Source of the DNA: Alteromonadaceae bacterium XY-R5 | GTDB taxonomy: Bacteria > Pseudomonadota > Gammaproteobacteria > Enterobacterales > Alteromonadaceae | Assembly (NCBI GenBank): GCA_001660395.1 | Contig: LXWE01000004.1 | Location: forward strand, 124,001-188,000 | Direction: 5' to 3' | Length of the DNA: 64,000 nt | In this document: piece by piece, positions 37,846-46,917 of the stretch | How the letters are laid out: each line of letters starts with the position of its first letter | Position numbering within the stretch: the first letter of the stretch is position 1 | Made by a program: the position numbers and the translations under genes | Notes under the pieces: model-generated | The model's input: only the letters and a program-made list of their open reading frames with translations | Told to the model about the DNA's origin: nothing | The model's database searches: none

Positions 37846-37863
37846 AATGACAGCGCTGTCATT
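37846..37863. promoter_or_regulatory. NagR operator 1 (perfect palindrome)
   Basis: AATGACAGCGCTGTCATT is a perfect 18-bp palindrome with the central CG expected for a LacI-family repressor. It lies 42 bp before the TonB receptor start and fits the NagR-type operators described in Alteromonadales. Confidence 0.9.
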
Positions 37864-37908
37864 TTGGGTTTTTAAAAAAAGTACCACTTTTAACTTTTTC
37901 TAAAAAAT

Positions 37909-37926
37909 AGTGACAGCGCTGTCATT
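37909..37926. promoter_or_regulatory. NagR operator 2
   Basis: AGTGACAGCGCTGTCATT keeps the full 14-bp palindromic core and differs from operator 1 at one outer base. Its centre lies exactly 63 bp from that of operator 1, about six helical turns. Binding both sites could loop the DNA and control the receptor and nagR together. Confidence 0.88.
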
Positions 37927-38085
37927 GTTGAATTAATCTACAACAGGGTTTTTGGGAACGCAAACATTTATTACAGATAAATAACAAATCAGTTAAGAAT
38001 GTAAGGCAATGGTAAGGCCGGATAATGCTGGCAGAGAAATGTGGAATTATGTTCCAATGCCTTATCGGGATTGGATAAAAAGATC

Positions 38086-39132
38086 ATGAAATCAACCATT
38101 AAAGAAGTGGCAGAGATGGCCGGTGTGTCCATCAAAACGGTATCCAGGGTGATTAATCAGGAAGGCTCAGTGAAGCCGGAAACACTGGAGCGAGTTAACG
38201 ATGCCATTCGTCAGTTACATTATCAGCCGAATTCTGCTGCCCGCAATCTTGCCGGTACTCGAAGCTTTACCCTCGGGTTTGTTTACGATAACCCCAATGC
38301 CTATTACGTCATTGATATGCAAAACGGTATTCTAAGTGAATGCCGGGATCGTGGTTATGAGTTGGTTATCCACCCTTGCAAAGCCACGAGTGAAAACATC
38401 GCCAATGAAATCAAAGAGATGGTACAGCGATCCCAGTTGGCTGGACTCATCGTTTCGCCCCCCATGTCTGAAATGCCATCGGTGTTGAAGGTATTGGAAG
38501 AATTACCCGTGAGTTTTGTGCGCATTGTGTCGGGGTCGGATGAATCGAAAGAGGCAACACCCTGTGTCTTCGTTCATGACCATGAGGCTGCCTATGATAT
38601 TACCCAGCATCTGATTGGTTTAGGGCATAAACGCATTGCCTTTATCAATGGTGATAAGGGCCACAGATCGTCCGAAGAGCGTTTTAATGGTTACCAGCAG
38701 GCGTTGCTGGATAATGGCCTGATATTCCGGGATGACTATGTGTATGCCGATCAGTACTCATTTGAAACCGGAGTGACAGGTGCCCGCCAGTTTTTAGCTC
38801 TGGACGAGCGACCCAGCGCAATTTTTGCCTGTAACGATGAAATTGCCGCCGGTGCTTTGTTTGCAGCGCGCTTACAGGGTGTGGAGATCCCTTCGCAACT
38901 GGCGATTGCCGGATTCGAGGATAGCCCATTTTCTCGTCAAACCTGGCCTAAGTTAACCACGGCGGCCCAGCCTACTCATGTGATTGCACGTAAAGCAGTG
39001 GCGGCCCTTATTAATCACATTGTTGCCCAGCGCAATCCAAAGGGGACTTCCGCTTGTATTCCGCATCAGCACTTTACTCCTGAGCTGGTGGTTCGCGAGT
39101 CGACTGTGATGCCGGTAGGTGAGGCTCAGTAA
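38086..39132 (+). CDS. nagR: LacI-family GlcNAc regulator NagR
   Basis: Predicted repressor of the GlcNAc regulon. An N-terminal LacI helix-turn-helix (STIKEVAEMAGVSIKTVSRV, hinge NSAARNLAG) is followed by a periplasmic-binding-type effector domain (FTLGFVYDNPNAYYV; GHKRIAFINGDKGH; IFACNDEIAAGALFAARLQG). The frame extends to a GTG at 38041, but the ATG at 38086 gives the standard N-terminus (348 aa). It is divergent from the TonB receptor, with both operators in between, which implies autoregulation. The effector is probably GlcNAc-6-phosphate, by analogy. The second halogenase starts 1 nt after it. Confidence 0.9.
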   Translation: MKSTIKEVAEMAGVSIKTVSRVINQEGSVKPETLERVNDAIRQLHYQPNSAARNLAGTRSFTLGFVYDNPNAYYVIDMQNGILSECRDRGYELVIHPCKATSENIANEIKEMVQRSQLAGLIVSPPMSEMPSVLKVLEELPVSFVRIVSGSDESKEATPCVFVHDHEAAYDITQHLIGLGHKRIAFINGDKGHRSSEERFNGYQQALLDNGLIFRDDYVYADQYSFETGVTGARQFLALDERPSAIFACNDEIAAGALFAARLQGVEIPSQLAIAGFEDSPFSRQTWPKLTTAAQPTHVIARKAVAALINHIVAQRNPKGTSACIPHQHFTPELVVRESTVMPVGEAQ

Positions 39133-39133
39133 C

Positions 39134-40642
39134 ATGCAGATTCCTGGCAGCATCATCATCTTAGGTGGCGGTACCGCGGGCTGGATGGCTGCTAATAGCT
39201 TGCTGCATGCATGGGGAGATAGATGTCAGATCACCCTAATTGAGTCCGATGCAATTCCCACTGTGGGTGTTGGAGAAGGTTCGACACCCTATCTGAAACA
39301 TTACTTCAAGCAGTTAGGTATTTGTGAAGCTGAGTGGATGCCTGCCTGTGATGCTACCTATAAGGCAGGAATTAGCTTTGAGGGTTGGTCAGAAGTTCCT
39401 GGCTATGAACGTTATTTTCATCCATTTTTCTCGCAGCTAGATTTGAAACCCGCCGAGGCCTTTTTCTACCATGCGAATTTACGCCGGCGTGGGCATGACA
39501 TTAGTGCTAATCCTGATGATTATTTCGTGGCTGCCAGTATGGTTCGTTTGGGGCTGGCTCCTGTATCAACCAAGCCGTTGCCTTTTGAAGTTGATTACGG
39601 TTATCACTTTGATGCAGGTAAACTTGCCAGCTTTCTTGCTGCAAAAGCGAAAGCTCAGGGGTTAAGACACCTCATCGATACTGTTGCAGAAGTGACAGTG
39701 GATAAACAGGGTAATCTTGCCAGTTTACTTACGTCACGGCATGGCGCATTGTCGGCAGACTTCTTTATTGATTGCAGCGGTTTTAGCGGCCGACTGATTC
39801 AACAGGCATTAGGGCAAACACTGCATTCTTATCAGGAGCAGCTTTTTAATAATGCGGCGGTGGCCATGCCCACCTCAACTCCTGAACAGATTAACTCACA
39901 AACCCGTTCGATAGCGCTTTCAAACGGCTGGATGTGGCAAATTCCGTTAACCAGTCGTCAGGGGAATGGGTATGTATATAGTCGCGATTTTATCAGCGCT
40001 GATCAGGCTGAAACTGAGTTAAGGCAGGCATTAGGCGTGGATGATAATGCCAACATCGAAGCCCGGCACCTGACGATGAAGATTGGGCGGTTGACGCAGC
40101 ACTGGTATTGCAATTGTCTGGCGGTGGGTCTGTCGCAGGGCTTTATTGAACCTCTGGAAGCGACGGCGCTAATGCTGATCCAATTTACTCTGGAGCGTTT
40201 TATTCAGGCTTATCCTCAAGTGCAGAATAATCCATCGATCCAACAAAGCTACAATCAGCAGATGTGCGACACCTTTGATGGCGTACGCGATTACATTGTT
40301 GCTCATTATCAGCTTAATACCCGCTCTGACAGTGACTATTGGCTAGCCTGTCGGGATAACCCCTCACGTCCACAGATACTGACGCATCTGCTGGAGGCAT
40401 GGGAGCAGGGGGCAGATTTTGATCGGGCCCTTAATCATTATGAAATGGTGTATCAAAAGCCGTCCTGGTATTGCATTTTTGCCGGGATGGGGCGCTTCCC
40501 CAAGCGTTTAAATTTGACGCCCGAAGCGCTACAACAACAACCTCTGGTTTCTCAGGCAAAGCATTGGTGTGAGCGGGCTGCACAGGAATATTTTACCAAA
40601 CACTCAGGACAACTACGGCAACTTTATGGCAAACTAAGTTAA
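39134..40642 (+). CDS. Flavin-dependent tryptophan-halogenase-family protein (copy 2)
   Basis: A 502-aa paralogue of the halogenase at 33438-34988. Shared stretches are LGGGTAGWMAAN, VGVGEGSTP and EWMPACDATYK. Seen: Lys77, Trp266-x-Trp268 (GWMWQIP) and Glu342 (EPLEAT), so the catalytic set is intact. An in-frame GTG lies at 39119; the ATG at 39134 is preferred because it follows the nagR stop by one base and has GGTGAGG upstream. It is therefore in an operon with nagR, not with the receptor. Confidence 0.88.
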   Translation: MQIPGSIIILGGGTAGWMAANSLLHAWGDRCQITLIESDAIPTVGVGEGSTPYLKHYFKQLGICEAEWMPACDATYKAGISFEGWSEVPGYERYFHPFFSQLDLKPAEAFFYHANLRRRGHDISANPDDYFVAASMVRLGLAPVSTKPLPFEVDYGYHFDAGKLASFLAAKAKAQGLRHLIDTVAEVTVDKQGNLASLLTSRHGALSADFFIDCSGFSGRLIQQALGQTLHSYQEQLFNNAAVAMPTSTPEQINSQTRSIALSNGWMWQIPLTSRQGNGYVYSRDFISADQAETELRQALGVDDNANIEARHLTMKIGRLTQHWYCNCLAVGLSQGFIEPLEATALMLIQFTLERFIQAYPQVQNNPSIQQSYNQQMCDTFDGVRDYIVAHYQLNTRSDSDYWLACRDNPSRPQILTHLLEAWEQGADFDRALNHYEMVYQKPSWYCIFAGMGRFPKRLNLTPEALQQQPLVSQAKHWCERAAQEYFTKHSGQLRQLYGKLS

Positions 40643-40690
40643 AAGGTTGTCGCACGACGCATTGCGTAAGAATACGAGCTTGGGAGAAGC

Positions 40691-41287
40691 ATGAATTATA
40701 TTGCCCATCTTCACCTGGCTAAACACTCTGGCACCAGCCTTGTTGGTAACTTTCTGGGCGATTTTGTCAAAGGTCAGGCCTTTCTTACGTTGCCATTTGA
40801 CTGGCAGCAAGGTATTCGGCTGCATCGTGCTGTAGATTCGTTTACAGATAGTCATCCGTTGTTGGTTCAGTTGAAACCACTTTTCTCAGCAGATGTCAGA
40901 CGTTTCGCTGGAATAGGACTGGATATCTATTTTGACCATTTATTGGTAACCGGCAGTTGGCAAAACTGGTCCGAATGGCAAATGCTATTTGCACAGTTTT
41001 ATCGTGAACTTGGCAATGCGCAATTGCAGGATAATCCGAGATTTACCCGCAGTCGTCAGGGATTGATTGAACATCAGTGGCTGGATGAATACCAGTATGC
41101 AGAACAGTGTTTGCATTCTTTTAAAGCGGTAGAAAGACGCTTTCGCTCAGGCGTAAGTTTTGCCTATGCTTTATATGCGCAGATGCGGCAACACCACGAA
41201 AAAATTGAGGCAACTTTTGCGCAATTTTATCCTGAGTTAATGGAATTTGTAGAACAGCAAGTACAGCAGGATGTATATGCTAAGTAA
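40691..41287 (+). CDS. acpH: Acyl carrier protein phosphodiesterase AcpH
   Basis: Predicted to remove the phosphopantetheine arm from acyl carrier protein. The 198-aa protein shows the family pattern [45 protein letters not shown] with conserved His/Asp, and [11 protein letters not shown]. The ATG has GGGAG closely upstream. upp begins 10 nt after it stops, so the two may be co-transcribed. Confidence 0.88.
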   Translation: MNYIAHLHLAKHSGTSLVGNFLGDFVKGQAFLTLPFDWQQGIRLHRAVDSFTDSHPLLVQLKPLFSADVRRFAGIGLDIYFDHLLVTGSWQNWSEWQMLFAQFYRELGNAQLQDNPRFTRSRQGLIEHQWLDEYQYAEQCLHSFKAVERRFRSGVSFAYALYAQMRQHHEKIEATFAQFYPELMEFVEQQVQQDVYAK

Positions 41288-41297
41288 GGGGATCCCC

Positions 41298-41927
41298 ATG
41301 TCTGTAAAAGAAATAAAGCATCCGTTGGTCAAACATAAGCTGGGGTTAATGCGTCAGGCAGGCATTTCCAGTAAAGACTTTCGCGAATTGGCCAGTGAAG
41401 TGGGTAACCTGCTTACCTATGAAGCCACCCGAGAGTTAGAAACGGAAACCGTGAATATTACTGGCTGGGAAGGCAAAGAGATCCCGATTCAGCAAATTAA
41501 AGGTAAAAAGCTGACTATCGTACCGATTTTACGTGCCGGATTAGGCATGTTAGACGGAGTCATGCAGTTGATCCCTAATGCAAAAGTCAGTGTAGTTGGG
41601 CTTTACCGCGATGAAGAAACCCTGCAGCCAGTCGCCTATTTTGACAAAGTGGTGAGTGATATTAGCGAGCGGACGGCTTTAATTGTCGATCCTATGCTGG
41701 CAACGGGCGGCACCCTGATTGCGACTATTGATTTGCTTAAACAAAAAGGCTGTACCCAAATTATGGGGCTCTTTTTAGTTGCCGCCCCAGAGGGCATTCA
41801 GGCAGTGGTTGAGAAGCATCCTGATATCGATATCTATGTTGCCTCAGTGGACGATTGCCTGAATGACAAAGGCTATATCCTGCCTGGTCTGGGTGATGCT
41901 GGCGATAAATTGTTCGGCACGCGGTAA
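41298..41927 (+). CDS. upp: Uracil phosphoribosyltransferase
   Basis: Pyrimidine salvage enzyme converting uracil and PRPP to UMP. Signatures are [21 protein letters not shown], the PRPP site [13 protein letters not shown], and the uracil-binding end [17 protein letters not shown]. The frame extends to 41271, overlapping acpH, but the ATG at 41298 has AAGGGG upstream and gives the standard 209 aa. Confidence 0.96.
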   Translation: MSVKEIKHPLVKHKLGLMRQAGISSKDFRELASEVGNLLTYEATRELETETVNITGWEGKEIPIQQIKGKKLTIVPILRAGLGMLDGVMQLIPNAKVSVVGLYRDEETLQPVAYFDKVVSDISERTALIVDPMLATGGTLIATIDLLKQKGCTQIMGLFLVAAPEGIQAVVEKHPDIDIYVASVDDCLNDKGYILPGLGDAGDKLFGTR

Positions 41928-41981
41928 GCGCGCAGTAAGTAGAAGCACCAGCCTAGGTTTATTCGGTTGCTTTCAGTGATT

Positions 41982-42007
41982 AAAAAAGCCGGGTTATCCC
42001 GGCTTTT
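41982..42007. terminator. Bidirectional terminator between upp and the CnoX-like gene
   Basis: AGCCGGG (41987-41993) pairs with CCCGGCT (41998-42004), with an A-run before and a T-run after. It lies between two convergent genes and can serve both. Confidence 0.88.
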
Positions 42008-42022
42008 CTCTTCGTGTTTTGC

Positions 42023-42868
42023 CTAGTAAAGCAGGCTATATACCTTACGGCGATACTGAGATTTCAGCGGTTCACCATCTGGCAGGGCGTTGATTACATC
42101 CAGCATAATCTTTTTGGCATCACCGAAGTTCAGATCTTTGCTAATCACTGAATACAGTAACTCCAGCGCTTCCTCATTACGTTTTAACTGTTGTAGCTGT
42201 ACCGCAAGTTGCACTTTTAGTTCCATATTGTCTGGTTCGGCAGCCAGTTGCTGTTGCAGTGCCTGTACTTCAGGCGAATCCGCGGCTTGCTCCGCCAGCT
42301 CGATTTTGCCGGTAAGGGCCTGATAACGGCCATCCTGATCGGCTAAGCCGATAGTGGCTAATAACTCTTTGGCCGTGGCCACATTACCCAGCTCTATTTG
42401 GCAATCTACTAATGCATACTTTACATCAATATTGTCAGGGCTCAGGTCAAAGGCTTGCTTAACAAGAGGAAAGGCTTGCTGGTAATCACCTGCTGCGATC
42501 AACTCACCTGCCTGGATGAGTAAATCGTCTTCCGGGTTAGGCAGATACTTGGCCAGCATTTCGCGGATAGGGCCTTCTGGCTGGGCACCTGCGAAGCCGT
42601 CGACAGGCTGAGCATCTTTGACTAGCATTACTGTCGGCAAGCTGCGCACACCAAATTGTGCAGCTATTTGTGGCTGCTCATCACAATTTACCTTTGCCAG
42701 AATCACATCATTCGGGTACTCACCGGCAATTTTCTCCAGAATTGGCATAAGGTCTTTGCACGGACCACACCAGTCAGCCCAGAAATCTACAATGATTAGA
42801 GTGTGTTGTGATTGTTCCAGAATCACCTGCTGGAAGTTATCCAACGTAATATTGACGATATTTTGCAT
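42023..42868 (-). CDS. cnoX: Thioredoxin-TPR co-chaperone, CnoX/YbbN type, with an active CGPC site
   Basis: Chaperone-like protein that protects clients from oxidative aggregation and hands them to GroEL. An N-terminal thioredoxin domain (about 1-110) carries FWADWCGPCKD with both redox cysteines (34 and 37). The C-terminal part is helical with tetratricopeptide-like repeats (ALVDCQIELGNVATAKELL; AVQLQQLKRNEEALELLY). E. coli YbbN has lost the first cysteine, so this version may also act as an oxidoreductase. The ATG at 42868 matches family starts; one codon triplet set upstream, 42877 is also possible. Confidence 0.88.
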   Translation of the reverse strand: MQNIVNITLDNFQQVILEQSQHTLIIVDFWADWCGPCKDLMPILEKIAGEYPNDVILAKVNCDEQPQIAAQFGVRSLPTVMLVKDAQPVDGFAGAQPEGPIREMLAKYLPNPEDDLLIQAGELIAAGDYQQAFPLVKQAFDLSPDNIDVKYALVDCQIELGNVATAKELLATIGLADQDGRYQALTGKIELAEQAADSPEVQALQQQLAAEPDNMELKVQLAVQLQQLKRNEEALELLYSVISKDLNFGDAKKIMLDVINALPDGEPLKSQYRRKVYSLLY

Positions 42869-43008
42869 CTTGCGCATCCGCGTTAGGTTCTTGCAGTCTA
42901 AGTGGGGATCCTATCAGTCAAATACAAGGTTGCAATAGTCAGGGGAAAACTGATAGCTTTAACAAAAAATACAATAAATACAAACATAATCCCAACAAAG
43001 GGGGTGTT

Positions 43009-43305
43009 ATGCAATTCAGTTCCTTTGCCGAGTTTTATCCATTTTATTTAAGAGAACATAGTGATCCGCGCTGTCGGCGTTGTCACTTTTGGGGTTCTAC
43101 TTTGGTGATACTAACTTTACTCTGGCTAGTGACATCCGGTAATTGGGCTTATTGGTGGCTGTTACCTGTGTTTGGCTATGGATTGGCCTGGTATGGGCAT
43201 TTTCGATTTGAGAAAAATAAGCCCGCTACCTTCAAACATCCGTTATACAGTTTTATCGGTGATTGGGTGATGTATAAAGATATGTGGATGGGTAAGTTGG
43301 ATTAA
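43009..43305 (+). CDS. DUF962 / Mpo1-like membrane protein
   Basis: A 98-aa protein of the DUF962 family. It has the start FAEFYPFYLREHSDPRCRRCHFWGS, two membrane helices (LVILTLLWLVTSG, WLLPVFGYGLAWYGHF), FEKNKPATFKHPLYSFIGDW and a charged end. The yeast member Mpo1 is a dioxygenase in phytosphingosine oxidation; the bacterial role is unknown. Conserved histidines (HSD, HFW, GHF, KHP) fit a metal site. GGGGGTG precedes the start. Confidence 0.85.
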   Translation: MQFSSFAEFYPFYLREHSDPRCRRCHFWGSTLVILTLLWLVTSGNWAYWWLLPVFGYGLAWYGHFRFEKNKPATFKHPLYSFIGDWVMYKDMWMGKLD

Positions 43306-43384
43306 GCGATTAGGTTTCTGGAAGATGTGAATATTCGAACTGGGAACCAGTGTCACGAGAATAAAAACGTGGTAAAACTTTTGA

Positions 43385-43404
43385 TTATCAGTAGCTGCTG
43401 ATAA
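43385..43404 (-). terminator. Possible tRNA-Thr 3' hairpin
   Basis: TTATCAG (43385-43391) pairs with CTGATAA (43398-43404) about 10 nt beyond the tRNA 3' end. The tail is only AAAAGTTTT on the minus strand, so it is a weak terminator or processing site. Confidence 0.35.
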
Positions 43405-43412
43405 AGGGAAAA

Positions 43413-43488
<76 letters not shown>

Positions 43489-43531
43489 ACACTATAGGAA
43501 GCGCTTGAGTTGTGATGCTCAAGCGGGGCGT

Positions 43532-43559
43532 ATTCTATGTATCCTGCTGACGAAGTCAA
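43532..43559 (-). promoter_or_regulatory. Predicted tRNA-Thr promoter with GC-rich discriminator
   Basis: TTGACT (43554-43559), a 16-bp spacer and TAGAAT (43532-43537) on the minus strand, followed by a GC-rich discriminator (ACGCCCCGC). That discriminator type is associated with growth-rate and stringent control of stable RNA genes. Confidence 0.75.
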
Positions 43560-43581
43560 GCATAATTCTTTAAAAATAAAA

Positions 43582-43605
43582 AACGCCGGTTCAACCGGCG
43601 TTTTT
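43582..43605 (-). terminator. Rho-independent terminator of purK
   Basis: ACGCCGGT (43583-43590) pairs with ACCGGCGT (43594-43601), with A-rich sequence on the left and a T-run on the right. It lies 20 nt beyond the purK stop. Confidence 0.88.
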
Positions 43606-43624
43606 ATATACAAAATTCAATCAA

Positions 43625-44770
43625 TCAGCCCAAAAGGCGCTTTGCTTCGCCAGCGAGTTCCGGAAAGAATTCAATTGGCAAGACATCAGCTAATTTGCTT
43701 AATGCTTCGCCCAATGCAGGATAGTTTTCAGCTGTCACATTAATATGACCCATTTTGCGCTTTTGACGCACAGATTTACCATATAGGTGTAAATGCGTCT
43801 GTGACTGTGCAAGTACCTTGGTGCTGTCTGGTTCGCAACCGATTACGTTAACCATGGCGGTCACACCATGCGTGGTTTTGGTACTGCCAAGTGGCATACC
43901 AGCTACCGCTCGCAGATGGTTCTCGAACTGGCAGCATACCGCTCCCTGCATCGACCAATGGCCTGAATTATGTACACGAGGGGCTATTTCATTCACCCAA
44001 AGCTCATCGCCTACCTGGAAAAATTCCACGGCCAATACACCTACATAGCCGAGTTCATCCGCCAGTTTGGTGAATGCCATTTCAGCCTGATGTTGGAGTG
44101 CTGCAGTAATGTGGGGGGCCGGTGAGATAGATACATGCAGTTGTCCCTGATGATGCAGGTTTTCTGCCAATGGATAACAACGCACTTCACCCTGATGATC
44201 ACGCGCTGCCACCAATGACAGTTCGCGACTAAATATGGCCATCGTCTCGACTACTAGCGGCACTTTCTCCAGGTCAAGCTTGGATAATTCCTGCTTCAGA
44301 GCTGGTAAATCGTTGACTGATTGCAAGCGCCATTGTCCGTAACCATCATAACCATCGCGGCTGGCTTTAATGATCAGCTTTTCGCCTAAATCAACCACAG
44401 CCTGATCGAGTTGGTCTACATGGGTGACAATAGCGTGAGGGCAATTGGCGATACCGAGCTTGTCTAACAAGGCCTTTTCACGCACACGGTCGGCACCTGT
44501 TAATATGGCTTCTACGCTCGGAAAAAGTTTGCCGCTGGCACCCACTTTGGCCAGTAAAGGCTCTGGGATATGTTCAAATTCAACTGATATAGCCGTAGCC
44601 TCTGCCATGGCCTGTTCCAGTGTGATACCCAGCATTTGCTTGGTAACTGGATTCACTACAGATTCATCCGCTACATCGACGGCAGCAACTTCAATACCTA
44701 AAGGGACACCGGCCAGGTACATCATCCGGGCGAGCTGCCCGGAACCTAGGATCAGAACCTTAGTTGTCAT
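43625..44770 (-). CDS. purK: N5-carboxyaminoimidazole ribonucleotide synthase
   Basis: ATP-dependent carboxylation of AIR in purine synthesis. The 381-aa ATP-grasp protein shows [60 protein letters not shown] and [17 protein letters not shown]. Its start overlaps the purE end by 11 nt, the usual purEK coupling. Confidence 0.96.
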   Translation of the reverse strand: MTTKVLILGSGQLARMMYLAGVPLGIEVAAVDVADESVVNPVTKQMLGITLEQAMAEATAISVEFEHIPEPLLAKVGASGKLFPSVEAILTGADRVREKALLDKLGIANCPHAIVTHVDQLDQAVVDLGEKLIIKASRDGYDGYGQWRLQSVNDLPALKQELSKLDLEKVPLVVETMAIFSRELSLVAARDHQGEVRCYPLAENLHHQGQLHVSISPAPHITAALQHQAEMAFTKLADELGYVGVLAVEFFQVGDELWVNEIAPRVHNSGHWSMQGAVCCQFENHLRAVAGMPLGSTKTTHGVTAMVNVIGCEPDSTKVLAQSQTHLHLYGKSVRQKRKMGHINVTAENYPALGEALSKLADVLPIEFFPELAGEAKRLLG

Positions 44771-45257
44771 CGCCTAACTCCAGCTCGCCTGCTGCCAGCA
44801 CGGCTTCGGTTTGCTGTTTACGGAATGCGTCGATGGCATCGGCCACTTTAGGGTTGTTTAATGCGATCACTTGAGCCGCTAACAGACCGGCATTGGCAGC
44901 CCCTGCGTCACCTATGGCTAGTGTACCCACCGCAACGCCTTTAGGCATTTGTACGATAGATAGAAGGGAGTCTAACCCTTTAAGTTGTTTGGAGCTTACG
45001 GGCACACCGAAAACGGGCAGTGGTGTATGTGCGGCAATCATGCCTGGTAAGTGAGCCGCGCCGCCGGCACCGCCAATAATGACTTTATATCCCTGTTCTC
45101 TGGCGCTTTCGGCAAATTCGCACAACAGGTTAGGGGTACGGTGGGCAGAGACGACTTGCGCTTTGTAACTTACACCCAGTTGTTCCAGCATCTGTGCTGC
45201 TTTTTGCATGGTTGGCCAGTCAGATGTTGACCCCATTACAATTGCCACTTCAGGCAT
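44760..45257 (-). CDS. purE: N5-CAIR mutase (PurE class I)
   Basis: Converts N5-CAIR to CAIR. The 165-aa protein has [27 protein letters not shown] with the catalytic histidine, [17 protein letters not shown] and [22 protein letters not shown]. It is translationally coupled to purK. Confidence 0.97.
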   Translation of the reverse strand: MPEVAIVMGSTSDWPTMQKAAQMLEQLGVSYKAQVVSAHRTPNLLCEFAESAREQGYKVIIGGAGGAAHLPGMIAAHTPLPVFGVPVSSKQLKGLDSLLSIVQMPKGVAVGTLAIGDAGAANAGLLAAQVIALNNPKVADAIDAFRKQQTEAVLAAGELELGDDN

Positions 45258-45428
45258 TGGCTTAGCTCCTCAGTTGTTAGGCGTGTGCCTGTATAGGTAT
45301 ACCGCATTCATTGCAGCGACTCGACAAAATGAGGGAGCAGATTGTAGCGTAAAAGCTGAGCAGTGTCGTTAGGCTTTATGGGCAGATTTGATGAAATTCC
45401 AAGCTGTTGCAGGGTAAAAGAAAGAGAC

Positions 45429-45457
45429 GTTGCAGCTATAAAAAAGCTGCAACTTTT
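45429..45457 (-). terminator. Hairpin past the amidohydrolase gene
   Basis: GTTGCAGCT (45429-45437) pairs perfectly with AGCTGCAAC (45445-45453). The T-run is better on the plus strand than on the minus strand, so its use by the minus-strand gene ending at 45470 is likely but not certain. Confidence 0.55.
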
Positions 45458-45469
45458 GATTCATTTTGA

Positions 45470-46762
45470 TTATTTACTGGCGTGAGCTTTCATGTAATCA
45501 ATGGTCAAATTGGTCAGAGTTTTTACACCTAACTTCATACTGGCATCCTCAACAAAAAAGTCAGGTGTATGATGTGCGGGCGCTTTATCGGCGGGCACAT
45601 CTAGCGGCTTGCCGCCAATAAACAAATACAGACCGGGCACTTGATCCTGGAAGAACGAGAAATCTTCTGCGCCTGTTACGGCTTTGACTTCGTGAACGTG
45701 GTCACTGCCTGCAGTACGCTGTAATGTTGGCAACATCTCGGCCATCAACGAAGGTTCGTTGTAGGTAATAGGGTAGTTGTAGTCTAGCGGTAGTGTCAGT
45801 TCTGTTGTCGCTCTCATGCTGTCGCCAATGGCTTTTACCTTGCGCTGCATGGCTTCATAAATTAAGTCTCGTGCTTTGGGATTCAAAGTGCGGATGGTTC
45901 CAACCAGCTCTACTTCTTCTGGAATAATGTTAGAGCGATTACCCCCATGGATAGAGCCGACCGAGATCACCGCTCCATCGTCGATCAGGGTGACTTCGCG
46001 GCTGATAATGGTTTGCAACGCCATGACGATTTGCGCAGAGGTGACAATAGGATCAACGCTCATCCAGGGATAGGCACCATGGGCTTGTTTGCCTTTGACC
46101 ACGATTTTAAAGGGGTCTACTGCCGCCATGATCCCGCCTGCACGATAGCCAATGGTACCTGTATCTGCACCAGCACTTATGTGTAAGCCGAAGATAGTAT
46201 CTACATCCGGGTTTTTCAGTACGTTCTCTTTAACCATTAATTCGGCACCGCCTTCCTCACCTGTTGGGGCACCTTCTTCAGCAGGTTGAAAAATGAATTT
46301 CACTTTGCCATGCAGTTGATCTTTCATTTCAGTCAGGATTTTTGCGGCGCCCATCAACATGGATATATGGGTATCGTGACCGCAGGCATGCATAACTGGC
46401 ACTTCTTTACCGTTATATTCACCGATTTGGGTAGATTTAAAGGGTAAATCGTTTCTTTCAGGTACCGGTAAACCATCAATATCTGCGCGAAGACCAACAA
46501 CGGGCCCTGGTTTGCCCGAATCTAATATTGCCACTACGCCGGTTTTGGCCACGCCTGTTTGCACTTCCAATCCCAGGCTTTTCAGGTAGTCAGCAATATA
46601 GGCTGCGGTTTTGAATTCGCGGTTGGAAAGTTCGGGATATTGGTGGAAATGATGACGCCATTCGATGACCTGAGGTTCGATTTTGTCGGCGAGGCTATCG
46701 ACCTGGTTTGCTGCCTGCGAAAAGAGAGGAATAAGGCAAAGTGAGATAAGTGATTTTTTCAT
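45470..46762 (-). CDS. Exported M20D-family amidohydrolase / peptidase
   Basis: Predicted periplasmic zinc amidohydrolase of the HipO/IAA-amino-acid hydrolase group. The 430-aa protein has a signal peptide (MKKSLISLCLIPLFSQAA), then HHFHQYPELSNREFKTAAYI, the metal motif MHACGHDTHISMLMGAAK, the catalytic Glu region FQPAEEGAPTGEEGGAE, a dimerisation domain (about 205-320) and the C-terminal metal ligand AVTGAEDFSFFQ. Substrate unknown; N-acyl amino acids or peptides are plausible. It stands alone between the purE and rho transcripts. Confidence 0.88.
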   Translation of the reverse strand: MKKSLISLCLIPLFSQAANQVDSLADKIEPQVIEWRHHFHQYPELSNREFKTAAYIADYLKSLGLEVQTGVAKTGVVAILDSGKPGPVVGLRADIDGLPVPERNDLPFKSTQIGEYNGKEVPVMHACGHDTHISMLMGAAKILTEMKDQLHGKVKFIFQPAEEGAPTGEEGGAELMVKENVLKNPDVDTIFGLHISAGADTGTIGYRAGGIMAAVDPFKIVVKGKQAHGAYPWMSVDPIVTSAQIVMALQTIISREVTLIDDGAVISVGSIHGGNRSNIIPEEVELVGTIRTLNPKARDLIYEAMQRKVKAIGDSMRATTELTLPLDYNYPITYNEPSLMAEMLPTLQRTAGSDHVHEVKAVTGAEDFSFFQDQVPGLYLFIGGKPLDVPADKAPAHHTPDFFVEDASMKLGVKTLTNLTIDYMKAHASK

Positions 46763-46851
46763 CTGGATTCCTGCAAATGTTGCTTATGCTAAGTTTTTGT
46801 TTTTATGTTATTTCCTTTTTACCTTAGCGGTGAAACATTTGGCAGGCAAAT

Positions 46852-46884
46852 AAAAAATCCTCATAGAAACTATGAGGATTTTTT
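46852..46884 (-). terminator. Rho-independent terminator of rho
   Basis: AATCCTCATAG (46856-46866) pairs perfectly with CTATGAGGATT (46870-46880). A- and T-runs flank both sides, so it is bidirectional in principle. It follows the rho stop by about 35 nt. Confidence 0.88.
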
Positions 46885-46917
46885 AGGGTATATCAGCGTT
46901 TAATTGTTTATTAAACG

